Positions 22,143-29,226 of a stretch of DNA of 29,226 nt are shown here, piece by piece. The stretch spans positions 1-29,226 of the forward strand of contig CAIYQJ010000339.1 in NCBI GenBank assembly GCA_903928275.1. Reading direction: 5' to 3'. Both the position numbers and the translations under genes were made by a program. How positions within the stretch are numbered: the stretch's first letter is position 1; every line of letters begins with the position of its first letter. This stretch comes from an uncultured Chloroflexota bacterium. GTDB lineage: Bacteria; Chloroflexota; Limnocylindria; Limnocylindrales; CSP1-4. The notes under the pieces are model-generated. The model searched no databases. It had not been told where the DNA came from and saw only the letters and a list, made by a program, of their open reading frames with translations.

Positions 22143-23105
22143 TCAGCGGCGGAAGAGATCCGCGAGGCGATCCGGCTCGATCGGGTCGGCGTCCCGACGC
22201 AGCCCCCCGGCCGCGGCGGCCATCCCGAACAGCTCGGCCGGGCGGACGCCCGCGTCCAGGAGCTCGCGGATCGCCGTGTCGTCGTTCGCCTTGGAGAGCT
22301 TCGTGCCGTCCGCGCGCAGGACCAGCGGGTGGTGGAGGTGGGTCGGGATCGGCGCCATGCCGAGCGCCCGCCGGAGGCGCACCTGGACGGGTGTCGCGTC
22401 GAGGAGGTCGCGGCCGCGGATCACGAGGTCCACGCCGTGGCGCGCGTCGTCCACGACGACGCAGAGGTGGTAGGACCAGTTGCCGAGGCGGTCCCGGAGC
22501 ACGGGGTCGCCTCCCGGAGCCACGGGCCCGGACCATGGGCCCGCGAGCAGGTCGTCGATCGACTCCACGCCGCCGCCGAGCGCGACGCGGAGCGCGAGGT
22601 GCGGAGCGTCCGGCAGCGAGCGGTCCCGGCATGCCCCCGGGCACCCCGGACCGTCCGCGACGCGGCCGTGCCCGCCAGCCCAGCCGGCCAGGTCCGCGCG
22701 CGAGCACTCGCACCGGTAGAGGAGCCCGGATGCGGCGAGCGTCGCGATCGCCGCCGCGTACGGCCTGTCGTCGTCGCCCTGGCGGTACGGCGACGGGCCG
22801 GCACGCAGGTCGTCGGTGCCCGGGCGATCCGGCTGCAGCCCGAGGCGGTCGAGATCGTCGAGCATGTCGGCCTCGTGCTCGTGGCGCGACCGCTGGCGGT
22901 CGTGGTCCTCGACACGCAAGACGACCGCCCCGCCCGTGGCCCGCGCGATCCCCCACACGTAGAGCGCGTTCAGGAGATGCCCCAGGTGGAGCCGGCCGGT
23001 CGGCGACGGCGCGAAACGGGTCGTGGGTGCCCCCGACACACGCGAGAGGTCGGGGAACGGCGGCCGCGGTCCCTCGTCGCGGTCCGCCGGGAGCTCCCCG
23101 GTCAT
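22143..23105 (-). CDS. gluQ: Glutamyl-queuosine tRNA(Asp) synthetase (GluQ-RS)
   Basis: 320 residues. GluQ-RS is a GluRS catalytic-core paralogue that attaches glutamate to queuosine in tRNA-Asp. Class I motifs are present: TTRFAPSPTGRLHLGH (HLGH 40-43) and the KMSKS-like GTKLSKAND. Zinc ligands appear as YRCECSRADL and CPGACR. The protein ends soon after the KMSKS region and lacks the anticodon-binding domain of GluRS, which is why I choose GluQ-RS over GltX. The ATG at 23103-23105 overlaps the chorismate mutase stop as ATGA. The gene is the last in the aro operon, convergent with trpA. Whether the host makes queuosine cannot be seen here. Confidence 0.88.
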   Translation of the reverse strand: MTGELPADRDEGPRPPFPDLSRVSGAPTTRFAPSPTGRLHLGHLLNALYVWGIARATGGAVVLRVEDHDRQRSRHEHEADMLDDLDRLGLQPDRPGTDDLRAGPSPYRQGDDDRPYAAAIATLAASGLLYRCECSRADLAGWAGGHGRVADGPGCPGACRDRSLPDAPHLALRVALGGGVESIDDLLAGPWSGPVAPGGDPVLRDRLGNWSYHLCVVVDDARHGVDLVIRGRDLLDATPVQVRLRRALGMAPIPTHLHHPLVLRADGTKLSKANDDTAIRELLDAGVRPAELFGMAAAAGGLRRDADPIEPDRLADLFRR

Positions 23106-23572
23106 CCCTCCGGCTCGCGCCCCGCGCGTCGCGTCTGCCGCCGTTGCTCGGCCTGGACCTGGCGCGTCGCCGCGATCAGCCGACGGTAGAGCGCGACGAG
23201 CTCGGGTTCCGGGAAGAGCCCCGCCGACGTGCTCGTGACCCGCTCGATCACCTCCGCCTCGCGCTTCGGATCGCGGATCGCGCGGCCGCCGGAGGCGTCC
23301 TTCACGCGTCCGATCTCGAGGGCGATCCGGGCCCGCTCGTCGAGGAGCGCGACGATCTCGCGGTCGATCGCGTCGATCCGCACGCGGAGCGGGGCGAGCG
23401 AGGCGCCGGCGGCATCCCGCCGGGCGTCGCCGGACGCGGGTCGGTCCACCCCGGCGGGCTCCGCCGCCGCCGGCACGTCCGCCGCCGCCGAGTCCGCGCC
23501 CGTCGGGGCTCCGAGGCCATCGGAAGCGCCGGGGCCAACCCCGGCCTTCGGCCGCCCTGCCGCGCGCGTCAT
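23102..23572 (-). CDS. Chorismate mutase, AroQ-type helical domain
   Basis: 156 residues. The C-terminal 95 residues are an all-helical chorismate mutase: PLRVRIDAIDREIVALLDER, GRVKDASGG and DPKREAEVIERV supply the Arg63 or Arg65, Arg80, Lys91 and Glu105 positions expected for chorismate binding in the E. coli-type enzyme. It converts chorismate to prephenate for Phe/Tyr. The first 60 residues are Ala/Gly/Pro-rich and look disordered. There is no prephenate dehydratase or dehydrogenase domain attached. The ATG overlaps the aroQ stop and its stop overlaps gluQ, both ATGA. Since the operon and the convergent trp operon both use chorismate, this is the branch-point competitor of TrpE. Confidence 0.9.
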   Translation of the reverse strand: MTRAAGRPKAGVGPGASDGLGAPTGADSAAADVPAAAEPAGVDRPASGDARRDAAGASLAPLRVRIDAIDREIVALLDERARIALEIGRVKDASGGRAIRDPKREAEVIERVTSTSAGLFPEPELVALYRRLIAATRQVQAEQRRQTRRAGREPEG

Positions 23573-24009
23573 TCGGCCGCCCCTTCGTCCCGCAGCCGCG
23601 CGAGCTCCTCGAGCGCGAGAAGGTAGCCGCGCGGTCCCATGCCCACGAATGACGCGGCCGCGACATCGGCGAGGAAGTTCACCTGCCGGAACGGCTCGCG
23701 GGTGGACGGGTCCGACAGGTGGACCTCCACGAACGGGCGCTCCACGCCCACGAGCGCGTCCCGGAGCGAGACGGAGGTGTGCGTCAGCCCCGCCGCGTTC
23801 ACGATGGCCGCCTCGAAGTCCATCCGGTGGAGCCGGTCGATGAGCACGCCCTCGTGGTTGGACTGGAGGAAGTCGACGTCGAGGTCCAGCTCGGCCGCTC
23901 GCCGCCGGATCGACGCGTGGATGTCGTCGAGCGTGGCCGTCCCGTAGATGTCCGGCTCGCGGGTGCCGAGCAGGTCCAGGTTGGGCCCCTGGAGCACGAG
24001 GATCCTCAC
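23569..24009 (-). CDS. aroQ: 3-dehydroquinate dehydratase, type II
   Basis: 146 residues, the normal size of the dodecameric type II enzyme that dehydrates 3-dehydroquinate. Motifs: ILVLQGPNLDLLGTREPDIYG with catalytic Tyr22, QSNHEG, NAAGLTHTSVSLRDAL with catalytic His77, and VEVHLSDPSTREPFR. The last block has Asp100 where most family members have Asn (HLSN); the change is conservative. The GTG start (24007-24009) overlaps the aroKB stop as GTGA. The frame is open far upstream, but only as a shadow of aroKB. Not to be confused with AroQ-type chorismate mutase, which is the next gene. Confidence 0.95.
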   Translation of the reverse strand: MRILVLQGPNLDLLGTREPDIYGTATLDDIHASIRRRAAELDLDVDFLQSNHEGVLIDRLHRMDFEAAIVNAAGLTHTSVSLRDALVGVERPFVEVHLSDPSTREPFRQVNFLADVAAASFVGMGPRGYLLALEELARLRDEGAAE

Positions 24010-25649
24010 TGCGTCGACCTCCCACGTCCTGCCAGCACGCCGTCCGTCACGCTCCGCACGAGGTCGGGCGGGACATCCGACCGGATCGCGACGCCCGACC
24101 CGGTCGGCAGGACCCAGCGGAGCCGGCCGCCCTGGACCTTCTTGTCCACCGTCATCGCGTCGACGACGCGGTCCACGGCGACGTGCAGCGGAGCTGCGCC
24201 GAGGCCCAGCGAGTCGAGGAGCGTCTCGACCCGGTCGGCGCGGCCCGCCGGGGTGACCCCGAGGCTGGCACCGATCCGCACCGCCGCGCGGAGGCCGTAG
24301 GCCACCGCCTCCCCGTGGAAGACGCCGCGGTACGCCACCGCCCGCTCGATCCCGTGGGCGACGGAGTGGCCGAGGTTCAGCGCGATCCGCCCGTCCGCCT
24401 CGCGCTCTCGCTCGTCCGCCACGACGACCTCGATCTTCGCCCACGCGCATCGTTCGACGACCTCGGCGACGGCTCCTGTCGCGAACGCGGCCGGCGCCCG
24501 CCGCGCGATCGCCGGGCCCTCTGCTTCGAGGAGCTCGAGGAGCCGCTCGTCCCCGAGCGCCCCCATCTTCACCGCCTCGCCGAGAGCCGCCCGAAGCTGG
24601 CGCCGCGGGAGCGTCCGCAGGAACGCGACGTCCGAGACGATCGCCGCGGGCTGGTGGAAGGCCCCGACGAGGTTCTTCCCCTCGGGCAGGTCGACGGCCG
24701 TCTTCCCGCCGATCGAGCTGTCCACCTGGGCCGCGAGCGTCGTGGGGACGTGCACGATCGGCACGCCGCGCAGCCAGGTCGCAGCGAGGAACCCGGCCGC
24801 GTCGCCGAGCGCCCCGCCGCCGATCGCGACGATCGGGTCGCCCCGTTCCGCGCGAAGGCCGGCCAGCCGCCGCGCCGCGCGCTCGATCACCGCGAGCGAC
24901 TTGGCCGCCTCGCCGCGGGGAAGCAGCACGACGTCCACCGCGATCCCGTCGCGGACCAGTCCCTCGGCCAGCCGCTCGCCGGCGACCGCCCACGCCTTCG
25001 GCTCGGACACGACGATCGCGCGGCGGGCCTCGAGCTCCGCGAGCGAGCGCGACACGGATGTCTCGGCGATGCCGTCGCCGATCTCGAACGACCCGATCGG
25101 CGTCCGCGCGCGCAGCAGGCACGTCCCGGCCGCGGGCTCGTCGGCGAGGAGGCGCTCCAGGGTCTCGATCACGTCCCGAAGGGGCGCCACGCCGTTGACA
25201 TGGAGGGCCGGCGCGTAGACGCGCTCGCGGGCCGCGGCCAGCGCCTCGATGACCGCCAGGGCGTCGCGGCCGGCCACGAGCGGGCGCACGACGCGGCTCT
25301 GGCGAAGTCGACTCGCGAGGATGCCGGGCGGTCCGTCGAGCCAGGCGACGCTTCGCCCGCGATACAGGATCCATCGGTTGCGCGGGTCCAGCGGCGTCCC
25401 GCCGCCGGTCGCGATGACGCGGGTCAGGCGAGGCGACGGGTCCGCGGTCCCCAGGCCGGCGACCGCGGCGCGCTCGCGAGCCCGGAAGCCGGCTTCGCCC
25501 TCCTCCGCGAAGATCGTCGGGATCGGTCGCCCGGCGGCCGACTCCACGATCTCGTCGATGTCGACGAACGCGGCGCCGTGGCGCCGGGCCATCCGGCGTC
25601 CGACCGCCGTCTTCCCGGTCCCTGGCAGGCCGACGAGCACGAGGTCCAT
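24006..25649 (-). CDS. aroKB: Fused shikimate kinase (AroK) and 3-dehydroquinate synthase (AroB)
   Basis: 547 residues. The AroK domain (about 1-170) has Walker A GLPGTGKT (7-14), the shikimate-binding VDIDEIVE, ATGGGTPLDPRNR and RVVRPLVAG. The AroB domain (about 185-547) has the NAD-binding GGGALGDAAGFLAATWLRGV, PTTLAAQVDSSIGGKTAVD, GKNLVGAFHQP, GEAVKMG, and the zinc histidines in NLGHSVAHGIE and FHGEAVAYG. It catalyses two non-consecutive steps of the shikimate pathway. AroKB fusions are known, for example in Thermotoga. The ATG at 25647-25649 is 11 bases after the aroC stop; its own stop overlaps aroQ. Both domains look complete and active. Confidence 0.95.
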   Translation of the reverse strand: MDLVLVGLPGTGKTAVGRRMARRHGAAFVDIDEIVESAAGRPIPTIFAEEGEAGFRARERAAVAGLGTADPSPRLTRVIATGGGTPLDPRNRWILYRGRSVAWLDGPPGILASRLRQSRVVRPLVAGRDALAVIEALAAARERVYAPALHVNGVAPLRDVIETLERLLADEPAAGTCLLRARTPIGSFEIGDGIAETSVSRSLAELEARRAIVVSEPKAWAVAGERLAEGLVRDGIAVDVVLLPRGEAAKSLAVIERAARRLAGLRAERGDPIVAIGGGALGDAAGFLAATWLRGVPIVHVPTTLAAQVDSSIGGKTAVDLPEGKNLVGAFHQPAAIVSDVAFLRTLPRRQLRAALGEAVKMGALGDERLLELLEAEGPAIARRAPAAFATGAVAEVVERCAWAKIEVVVADEREREADGRIALNLGHSVAHGIERAVAYRGVFHGEAVAYGLRAAVRIGASLGVTPAGRADRVETLLDSLGLGAAPLHVAVDRVVDAMTVDKKVQGGRLRWVLPTGSGVAIRSDVPPDLVRSVTDGVLAGRGRSTQ

Positions 25650-25660
25650 CGCCGCCCGCG

Positions 25661-26944
25661 TCAGTCGTCCCCGCCCGAGCCGACCTCGGACGCGGGATCC
25701 TCCGCGGCGCCTGGCGCAGCGGGCGCGCCGCGGCGAGCGCCTGCCGCGATGCGCTCGCGGTAGCGCCGCAGGTTGTCGCGTGTCTCGTCGATGGAATCCC
25801 CGCCCACCTTGGCGAGGACGAAGTCCGCGACCGTGAGCATGACCATCGCCTCGCCCACGACGCCGGCTGCCGGCACCACGCTGATGTCGCTCCGCTCGTA
25901 GTGCGCCTTCTCGACGGGCGCACCGGTCACGAGGTCCGCCGAGGGGAGCGGGCGCGCGAGCGTGGAGATCGGCTTGACGGCGCCGCGCACCACGAGCGGC
26001 TCCCCGTTGGTCACGCCCCCGGTGAGGCCGCCGGCGTTGTTCGAGCGGTGGATCCACGTGCCGTCGGGTCGTCGCCCGTCGATGATGTCGTGGACCTGCG
26101 ATCCGACGCGCCGAGTCTGCTCGAATCCGAGCCCGAACTCCACGCCCTTCACGATCTGGATGCTCGCGACGGCGCCGGCCAGGGCCGCGTCGAGGCGGCG
26201 GTCCCAGTGGACGTACGAGCCGAGGCCGATCGGGAGCCCGAGGACCACGACTTCGAAGACGCCGCCGACGGTATCGCCCGCCGCCCGCGCTTCGTCGATC
26301 CGGCCGATCATCGCGACCTCGGCGGCCGGGTCGGGGCAGCGCAGCGGGCTCGCCTCCGCCTCCTCGCGGCTGCGCGTGCACCGCTCCGGGTCCACGGCCA
26401 CGCCGCCGACCTCGGCCGTGAACGACCACGTCTCGATCCCGAGCTCCGCGAGGAGGGCCCGTGCGACCGCGCCGGCCGCCACGCGCGCCGTCGTCTCGCG
26501 CGCCGATGCGCGTTCCAGCACGTTCCGGACGTCCGTGAACCCGTACTTCAGCGCGCCGGCAAGGTCCGCGTGGCCCGGTCGGACACGCGTCACGGGCGCG
26601 GCACGCTTCACCCCGGAGTCCGCCATGGCGACGAGCTCTGCCGCATCGGCGTCCGTCAGCGGCGCGACCTGCATGACCCGCGTCCAGTTCTCCCAGTCGC
26701 GGTTGGCGATCGTGAGGAGGATCGGCGAGCCGAGCGTCCGGCCGTGCCGCACCCCCGATGCGATCGTGGCGTGGTCCTGCTCGATGGCCTGTCGCGCGCC
26801 GCGGCCGTACCCGCGCTGCCGGCGCCCGAGGTCCTCCGCGATCATCTCCTCCGTGAGGCGAAGACCGGCGGGCATCCCCTCCACGATGACGCCGAGCTCC
26901 CGCCCGTGCGATTCACCCGCGGTGAGGAATCGGAGCGAGCCCAC
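25661..26944 (-). CDS. aroC: Chorismate synthase
   Basis: 427 residues. An FMN-dependent enzyme that converts EPSP to chorismate. It starts with the family signature LRFLTAGESHG, then RRQRGYGRGARQAIEQD, SGVRHGRTLGSPI, RPGHADLAGALKYG, ERASARETTARVAAGAVAR, and near the end GAVKPISTL. The length is slightly above the usual 360-400 because of an Ala/Pro/Gly-rich tail. I take the GTG at 26942-26944, 8 bases after the aroE stop; the open frame upstream overlaps aroE in another frame. The ribosome site is weak, so translation probably depends on coupling to aroE. Confidence 0.96.
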   Translation of the reverse strand: MGSLRFLTAGESHGRELGVIVEGMPAGLRLTEEMIAEDLGRRQRGYGRGARQAIEQDHATIASGVRHGRTLGSPILLTIANRDWENWTRVMQVAPLTDADAAELVAMADSGVKRAAPVTRVRPGHADLAGALKYGFTDVRNVLERASARETTARVAAGAVARALLAELGIETWSFTAEVGGVAVDPERCTRSREEAEASPLRCPDPAAEVAMIGRIDEARAAGDTVGGVFEVVVLGLPIGLGSYVHWDRRLDAALAGAVASIQIVKGVEFGLGFEQTRRVGSQVHDIIDGRRPDGTWIHRSNNAGGLTGGVTNGEPLVVRGAVKPISTLARPLPSADLVTGAPVEKAHYERSDISVVPAAGVVGEAMVMLTVADFVLAKVGGDSIDETRDNLRRYRERIAAGARRGAPAAPGAAEDPASEVGSGGDD

Positions 26945-26952
26945 GCGGTCGC

Positions 26953-27867
26953 TCAGTCGCCCGTCGCCGCGCCGCCGGCGACCGCGGCCTCGACATCCGC
27001 GATCCCGGAGTCGGCGGCGACCGACGACGCTGCGATGGCCTCGGCGAGCTTCTCGCGCATGAGGTCGAGTGGCGCCGGCTTCCCCGTCCACAGCTCGAAT
27101 GCCGCGGCGCCCTGGTGGAGGAGCATGCCCTCGCCGTTCATCACGTGGCAGCCGGCCGCCTCGGCTTCGCGCATGAGGCGCGTCCGCCCCGGGTTGTAGA
27201 TGAGGTCGAGAACCAGGAGTTCCGGCGGGATGAGCTCGCCCGGGAGCGGCGTCTCGTCCGGGTCGAGCCCCACGGAGGTGGCGTTCACGAACACCTTCGT
27301 CTTCGACAGCTCGGCCTCGAGGACCGACTCGTGCCACGGCATGGCGCGGAGCTCCATGTGCGCGGCGCTCCGGCCGAAGAACTTCACGAGAGCCTCGCCC
27401 CGGTGGAGGTGGCGATTGAACACGACGACGCGCGTGAAGCCCGCGCGCACGAGCCCGAAGACGACGGCCCTCGCACCGCCGCCTGCGCCGAGGACCACGG
27501 CCTGGCGCGGCATCTTCTGCTTCCCGACGAGGGCGTCGAGCGCGTGGGTGAACCCGGCGACGTCCGTGTTGTGCCCGATGAGCCGCTTGCCGTCCCTGGT
27601 GATCGTGTTCACGGCTCCGGTCGCGTGCGCATCGTCGGTGGTCTTGTCGACGAGCGAGACCGTCTTCTCCTTGTGCGGGATCGTCACGTTCGCGCCGAGG
27701 AACTCCTCCGCCCGCAGCTCGGCGACGGCGTCGGGAAGCTCGAGGGCCGAGCGATCCCACAGCTCGTACCGGGCGTCGATCCCGGCGGCGTCGAATGCCG
27801 CCTGCTGCATGGCGCCCGACAGCGAATGGGCGACCGGGTGGCCGATGAGGACGACGCGTCTCGTCAT
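26953..27867 (-). CDS. aroE: Shikimate dehydrogenase (NADP+)
   Basis: 304 residues. It reduces 3-dehydroshikimate to shikimate. The substrate domain has GHPVAHSLSG (Ser15/Ser17) and NVTIPHKEK with catalytic Lys66; Asp102 in IGHNTDVAGF completes the pair. The Rossmann domain carries the glycine loop GAGGGA (127-132) and VFNRH, an Arg-containing turn that favours NADP. NATSVGL and GEGMLLHQGAAAFELW close the fold. The 30-residue C-terminal tail is Ala-rich and extra. The ATG at 27865-27867 overlaps the aroA stop (ATGA). Confidence 0.95.
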   Translation of the reverse strand: MTRRVVLIGHPVAHSLSGAMQQAAFDAAGIDARYELWDRSALELPDAVAELRAEEFLGANVTIPHKEKTVSLVDKTTDDAHATGAVNTITRDGKRLIGHNTDVAGFTHALDALVGKQKMPRQAVVLGAGGGARAVVFGLVRAGFTRVVVFNRHLHRGEALVKFFGRSAAHMELRAMPWHESVLEAELSKTKVFVNATSVGLDPDETPLPGELIPPELLVLDLIYNPGRTRLMREAEAAGCHVMNGEGMLLHQGAAAFELWTGKPAPLDLMREKLAEAIAASSVAADSGIADVEAAVAGGAATGD

Positions 27868-29226
27868 GCTCGCATCCTCTCGATCTCGTCGAAGAAGCCT
27901 GGATAGGAGATGGCCGCGCTGTCCGGGTCCCGGACGACGGTCTCCCCCCCGGCGATAAGGCCGGCGATGGCGAACGCCATCGCGAGCCGGTGGTCGTGCA
28001 TGGTCTGGGTCATGGCTCCGACGAGCCTTCGTCCGCCCTCGATGGTCATGGCGTCTCCGTCCACCGTCACCCGTGCTCCGAGCTCCCGGAGTCCGGCCGC
28101 CATGCCGGCGATCCGATCCGATTCCTTGTGTCGAAGCTCCCCCGCGCCGCGGATGGTCGTGATGCCGGTCGCGAGGGCGGCGGCCACGCAGAGCGCCGGG
28201 ATCTCGTCGATGGCGGCGGCAACGTCGGCCGGCGAGATGTCGATCCCCCGCAGGTCGCTGCTCCGCACGACGAGGTCCGCCACGAGCTCGCCGGTCGCGC
28301 CATCCCGCTGGCCGGGGTCGCCGAGCGGTCGCTCGTCGATCTCGGCACCCATCCGGCGCAGCAGGTCGATGATGGCACGCCGGGACGGGTTCGTTCCGAC
28401 GGCCCGGAGCGTGAGCTCCGCGTCCGGGTGCGCCGCGCCTGCCACGAGCCAGAATGCGGCCGCCGACGGGTCCGCGGGGACGTGCTCCACCGTGGCGAGG
28501 ACCCGCGCCGGGCCGTCCACCGACACGGCGACGCCGGCCCCGTCGGCACCCCACGGGACGCCGCGGACCGCGACCCCGCGCGCCCGCAGCATCCGCTCCG
28601 TGTGGTCGCGGGTCGCGATGGTCTCGCGGACGGTCGTGGTGCCCTCGGCGCCGAGGCCCGCGAGGATCACCGCCGACTTGACCTGGGCGCTCGGGACGGC
28701 CGTCGCGTGGTCGATCGGGCGTAGCGGGCTGGCGCCGCTGATCGCGACGGGGGCGAGCGTGCCGCGGCATCGGGCCGCGAGCGTCGCGCCCATCGCCGAC
28801 AGCGGAGCGACGATGCGTGCGACCGGCCGGGACCGCAGCGACGCGTCGCCGTCGAGCACGGCGAAGATCGGCCGGGCCGCGAGGATGCCGGCCACGAGCC
28901 GGAGGGTGGTCCCCGAGTTGCCGCAGTCGAGGACACCGTCAGGTTCCTCGATCGCCTCGCGGCCCGGCGAGACGACCCGGTAGTCCACGCGGCCGTCGCG
29001 CTCGGCGACCCGTTCCACGCGCGCCCCCAGCCGGGCGACCACGGCAGCGGTGGACCGCACGTCGCCGCCGTCGCCGGCGCCGCGCACCTCGCTCGTGCCC
29101 TCGGCGAGCAGCCCGAGGAGCAGCGCGCGGTGGCTGATCGACTTGTCGCCGGGCAGGCGCGGCTCGCCGCGGAGGCGTCCGGCGTGGCGGACGACCGCCT
29201 CCGGCGCGTGCGCGACGGTCGCGGCG
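27864..29226 (-). CDS. aroA: 3-phosphoshikimate 1-carboxyvinyltransferase (EPSP synthase), 5' end outside the window
   Basis: At least 454 residues are visible; the first few are cut off at the window edge. It transfers the enolpyruvyl group of PEP to shikimate-3-phosphate. The frame at the edge reads AATVAHAPEAVVRHAG and soon reaches the active-site LPGDKSISHRALLLG. Other motifs are DCGNSGTTLRLVAG, PSAQVKSAVILAGL, TRDHTERML, EIPALCVAAALATG, ELRHKESDRI and the late MHDHRLAMAFAIAGL. The GNSGTT form of the PEP loop resembles class II rather than class I (GNAGTA) enzymes, though assignment needs alignment. Its stop overlaps aroE. The operon promoter must lie beyond the window. Confidence 0.96.
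   Translation of the reverse strand, partial: AATVAHAPEAVVRHAGRLRGEPRLPGDKSISHRALLLGLLAEGTSEVRGAGDGGDVRSTAAVVARLGARVERVAERDGRVDYRVVSPGREAIEEPDGVLDCGNSGTTLRLVAGILAARPIFAVLDGDASLRSRPVARIVAPLSAMGATLAARCRGTLAPVAISGASPLRPIDHATAVPSAQVKSAVILAGLGAEGTTTVRETIATRDHTERMLRARGVAVRGVPWGADGAGVAVSVDGPARVLATVEHVPADPSAAAFWLVAGAAHPDAELTLRAVGTNPSRRAIIDLLRRMGAEIDERPLGDPGQRDGATGELVADLVVRSSDLRGIDISPADVAAAIDEIPALCVAAALATGITTIRGAGELRHKESDRIAGMAAGLRELGARVTVDGDAMTIEGGRRLVGAMTQTMHDHRLAMAFAIAGLIAGGETVVRDPDSAAISYPGFFDEIERMRA

Noticed and set aside
1..29226. CRISPR arrays, insertion sequences, prophage, toxin-antitoxin or defence systems
   Set aside because: No spaced direct repeats, transposase motifs, attachment-site duplication or known defence domains were seen; the window looks like core metabolism.

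Overview
This is a very GC-rich stretch (clearly above two thirds G+C by eye) of housekeeping chromosome. The genes are tightly packed, many neighbours overlap by 4 bases (ATGA/GTGA), and several start with GTG. The mix suggests a high-GC, Gram-positive-like bacterium or a relative, with Chloroflexota as my best guess and Actinomycetota as the alternative. The clues are a transcriptional T-box leader, a class I lysyl-tRNA synthetase next to greA, a K+-independent H+-pyrophosphatase and fused trp/aro genes. This taxonomic guess is inference; no rRNA or marker phylogeny is available here.

Layout. (a) 1-1568, minus strand: signal peptidase I (lepB) followed by two membrane genes that resemble hydrogenase-4/complex-I-type membrane subunits; the second runs off the window. 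(b) 1626-5348, plus strand: a good promoter, then hppA, uppP and argR. (c) 5393-9142: a large nested palindrome, then a greA promoter, greA, class I lysS and serS. serS carries a one-base frameshift in a run of eight Gs. (d) 9189-12317: small accessory genes (GNAT acetyltransferase, flavodoxin-like protein, small membrane protein), a tRNA-Ser(TGA) and a VOC/glyoxalase-like gene with a fresh 21-bp tandem duplication. (e) 12410-14308: a secreted glucosaminidase-domain protein. (f) 14343-22066: a consensus promoter, a Trp-specific T-box riboswitch with its terminator, and the complete trp operon as four overlapping ORFs: trpE, trpGD, trpCFB and trpA. (g) 22143-29226, minus strand, convergent with trp: aroA (cut by the window edge), aroE, aroC, aroKB fusion, aroQ, chorismate mutase and gluQ.

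How they work together. The minus-strand operon supplies most of the shikimate pathway to chorismate (AroB, AroQ, AroE, AroK, AroA, AroC) plus the chorismate mutase branch towards Phe/Tyr. The plus-strand operon takes chorismate to tryptophan and appears to be controlled by tRNA-Trp charging (T-box) and by feedback on TrpE. DAHP synthase is not in the window.

The only gene-free stretch above 300 bases (14309-14743) is filled by the trp promoter and T-box leader. The gaps at 9948-10129 and 10760-10932 show nothing I can support.

The most notable items are the Trp T-box, the TrpC-TrpF-TrpB triple fusion, the serS frameshift and the nested palindrome after argR. I saw no mobile element, CRISPR array or defence system.
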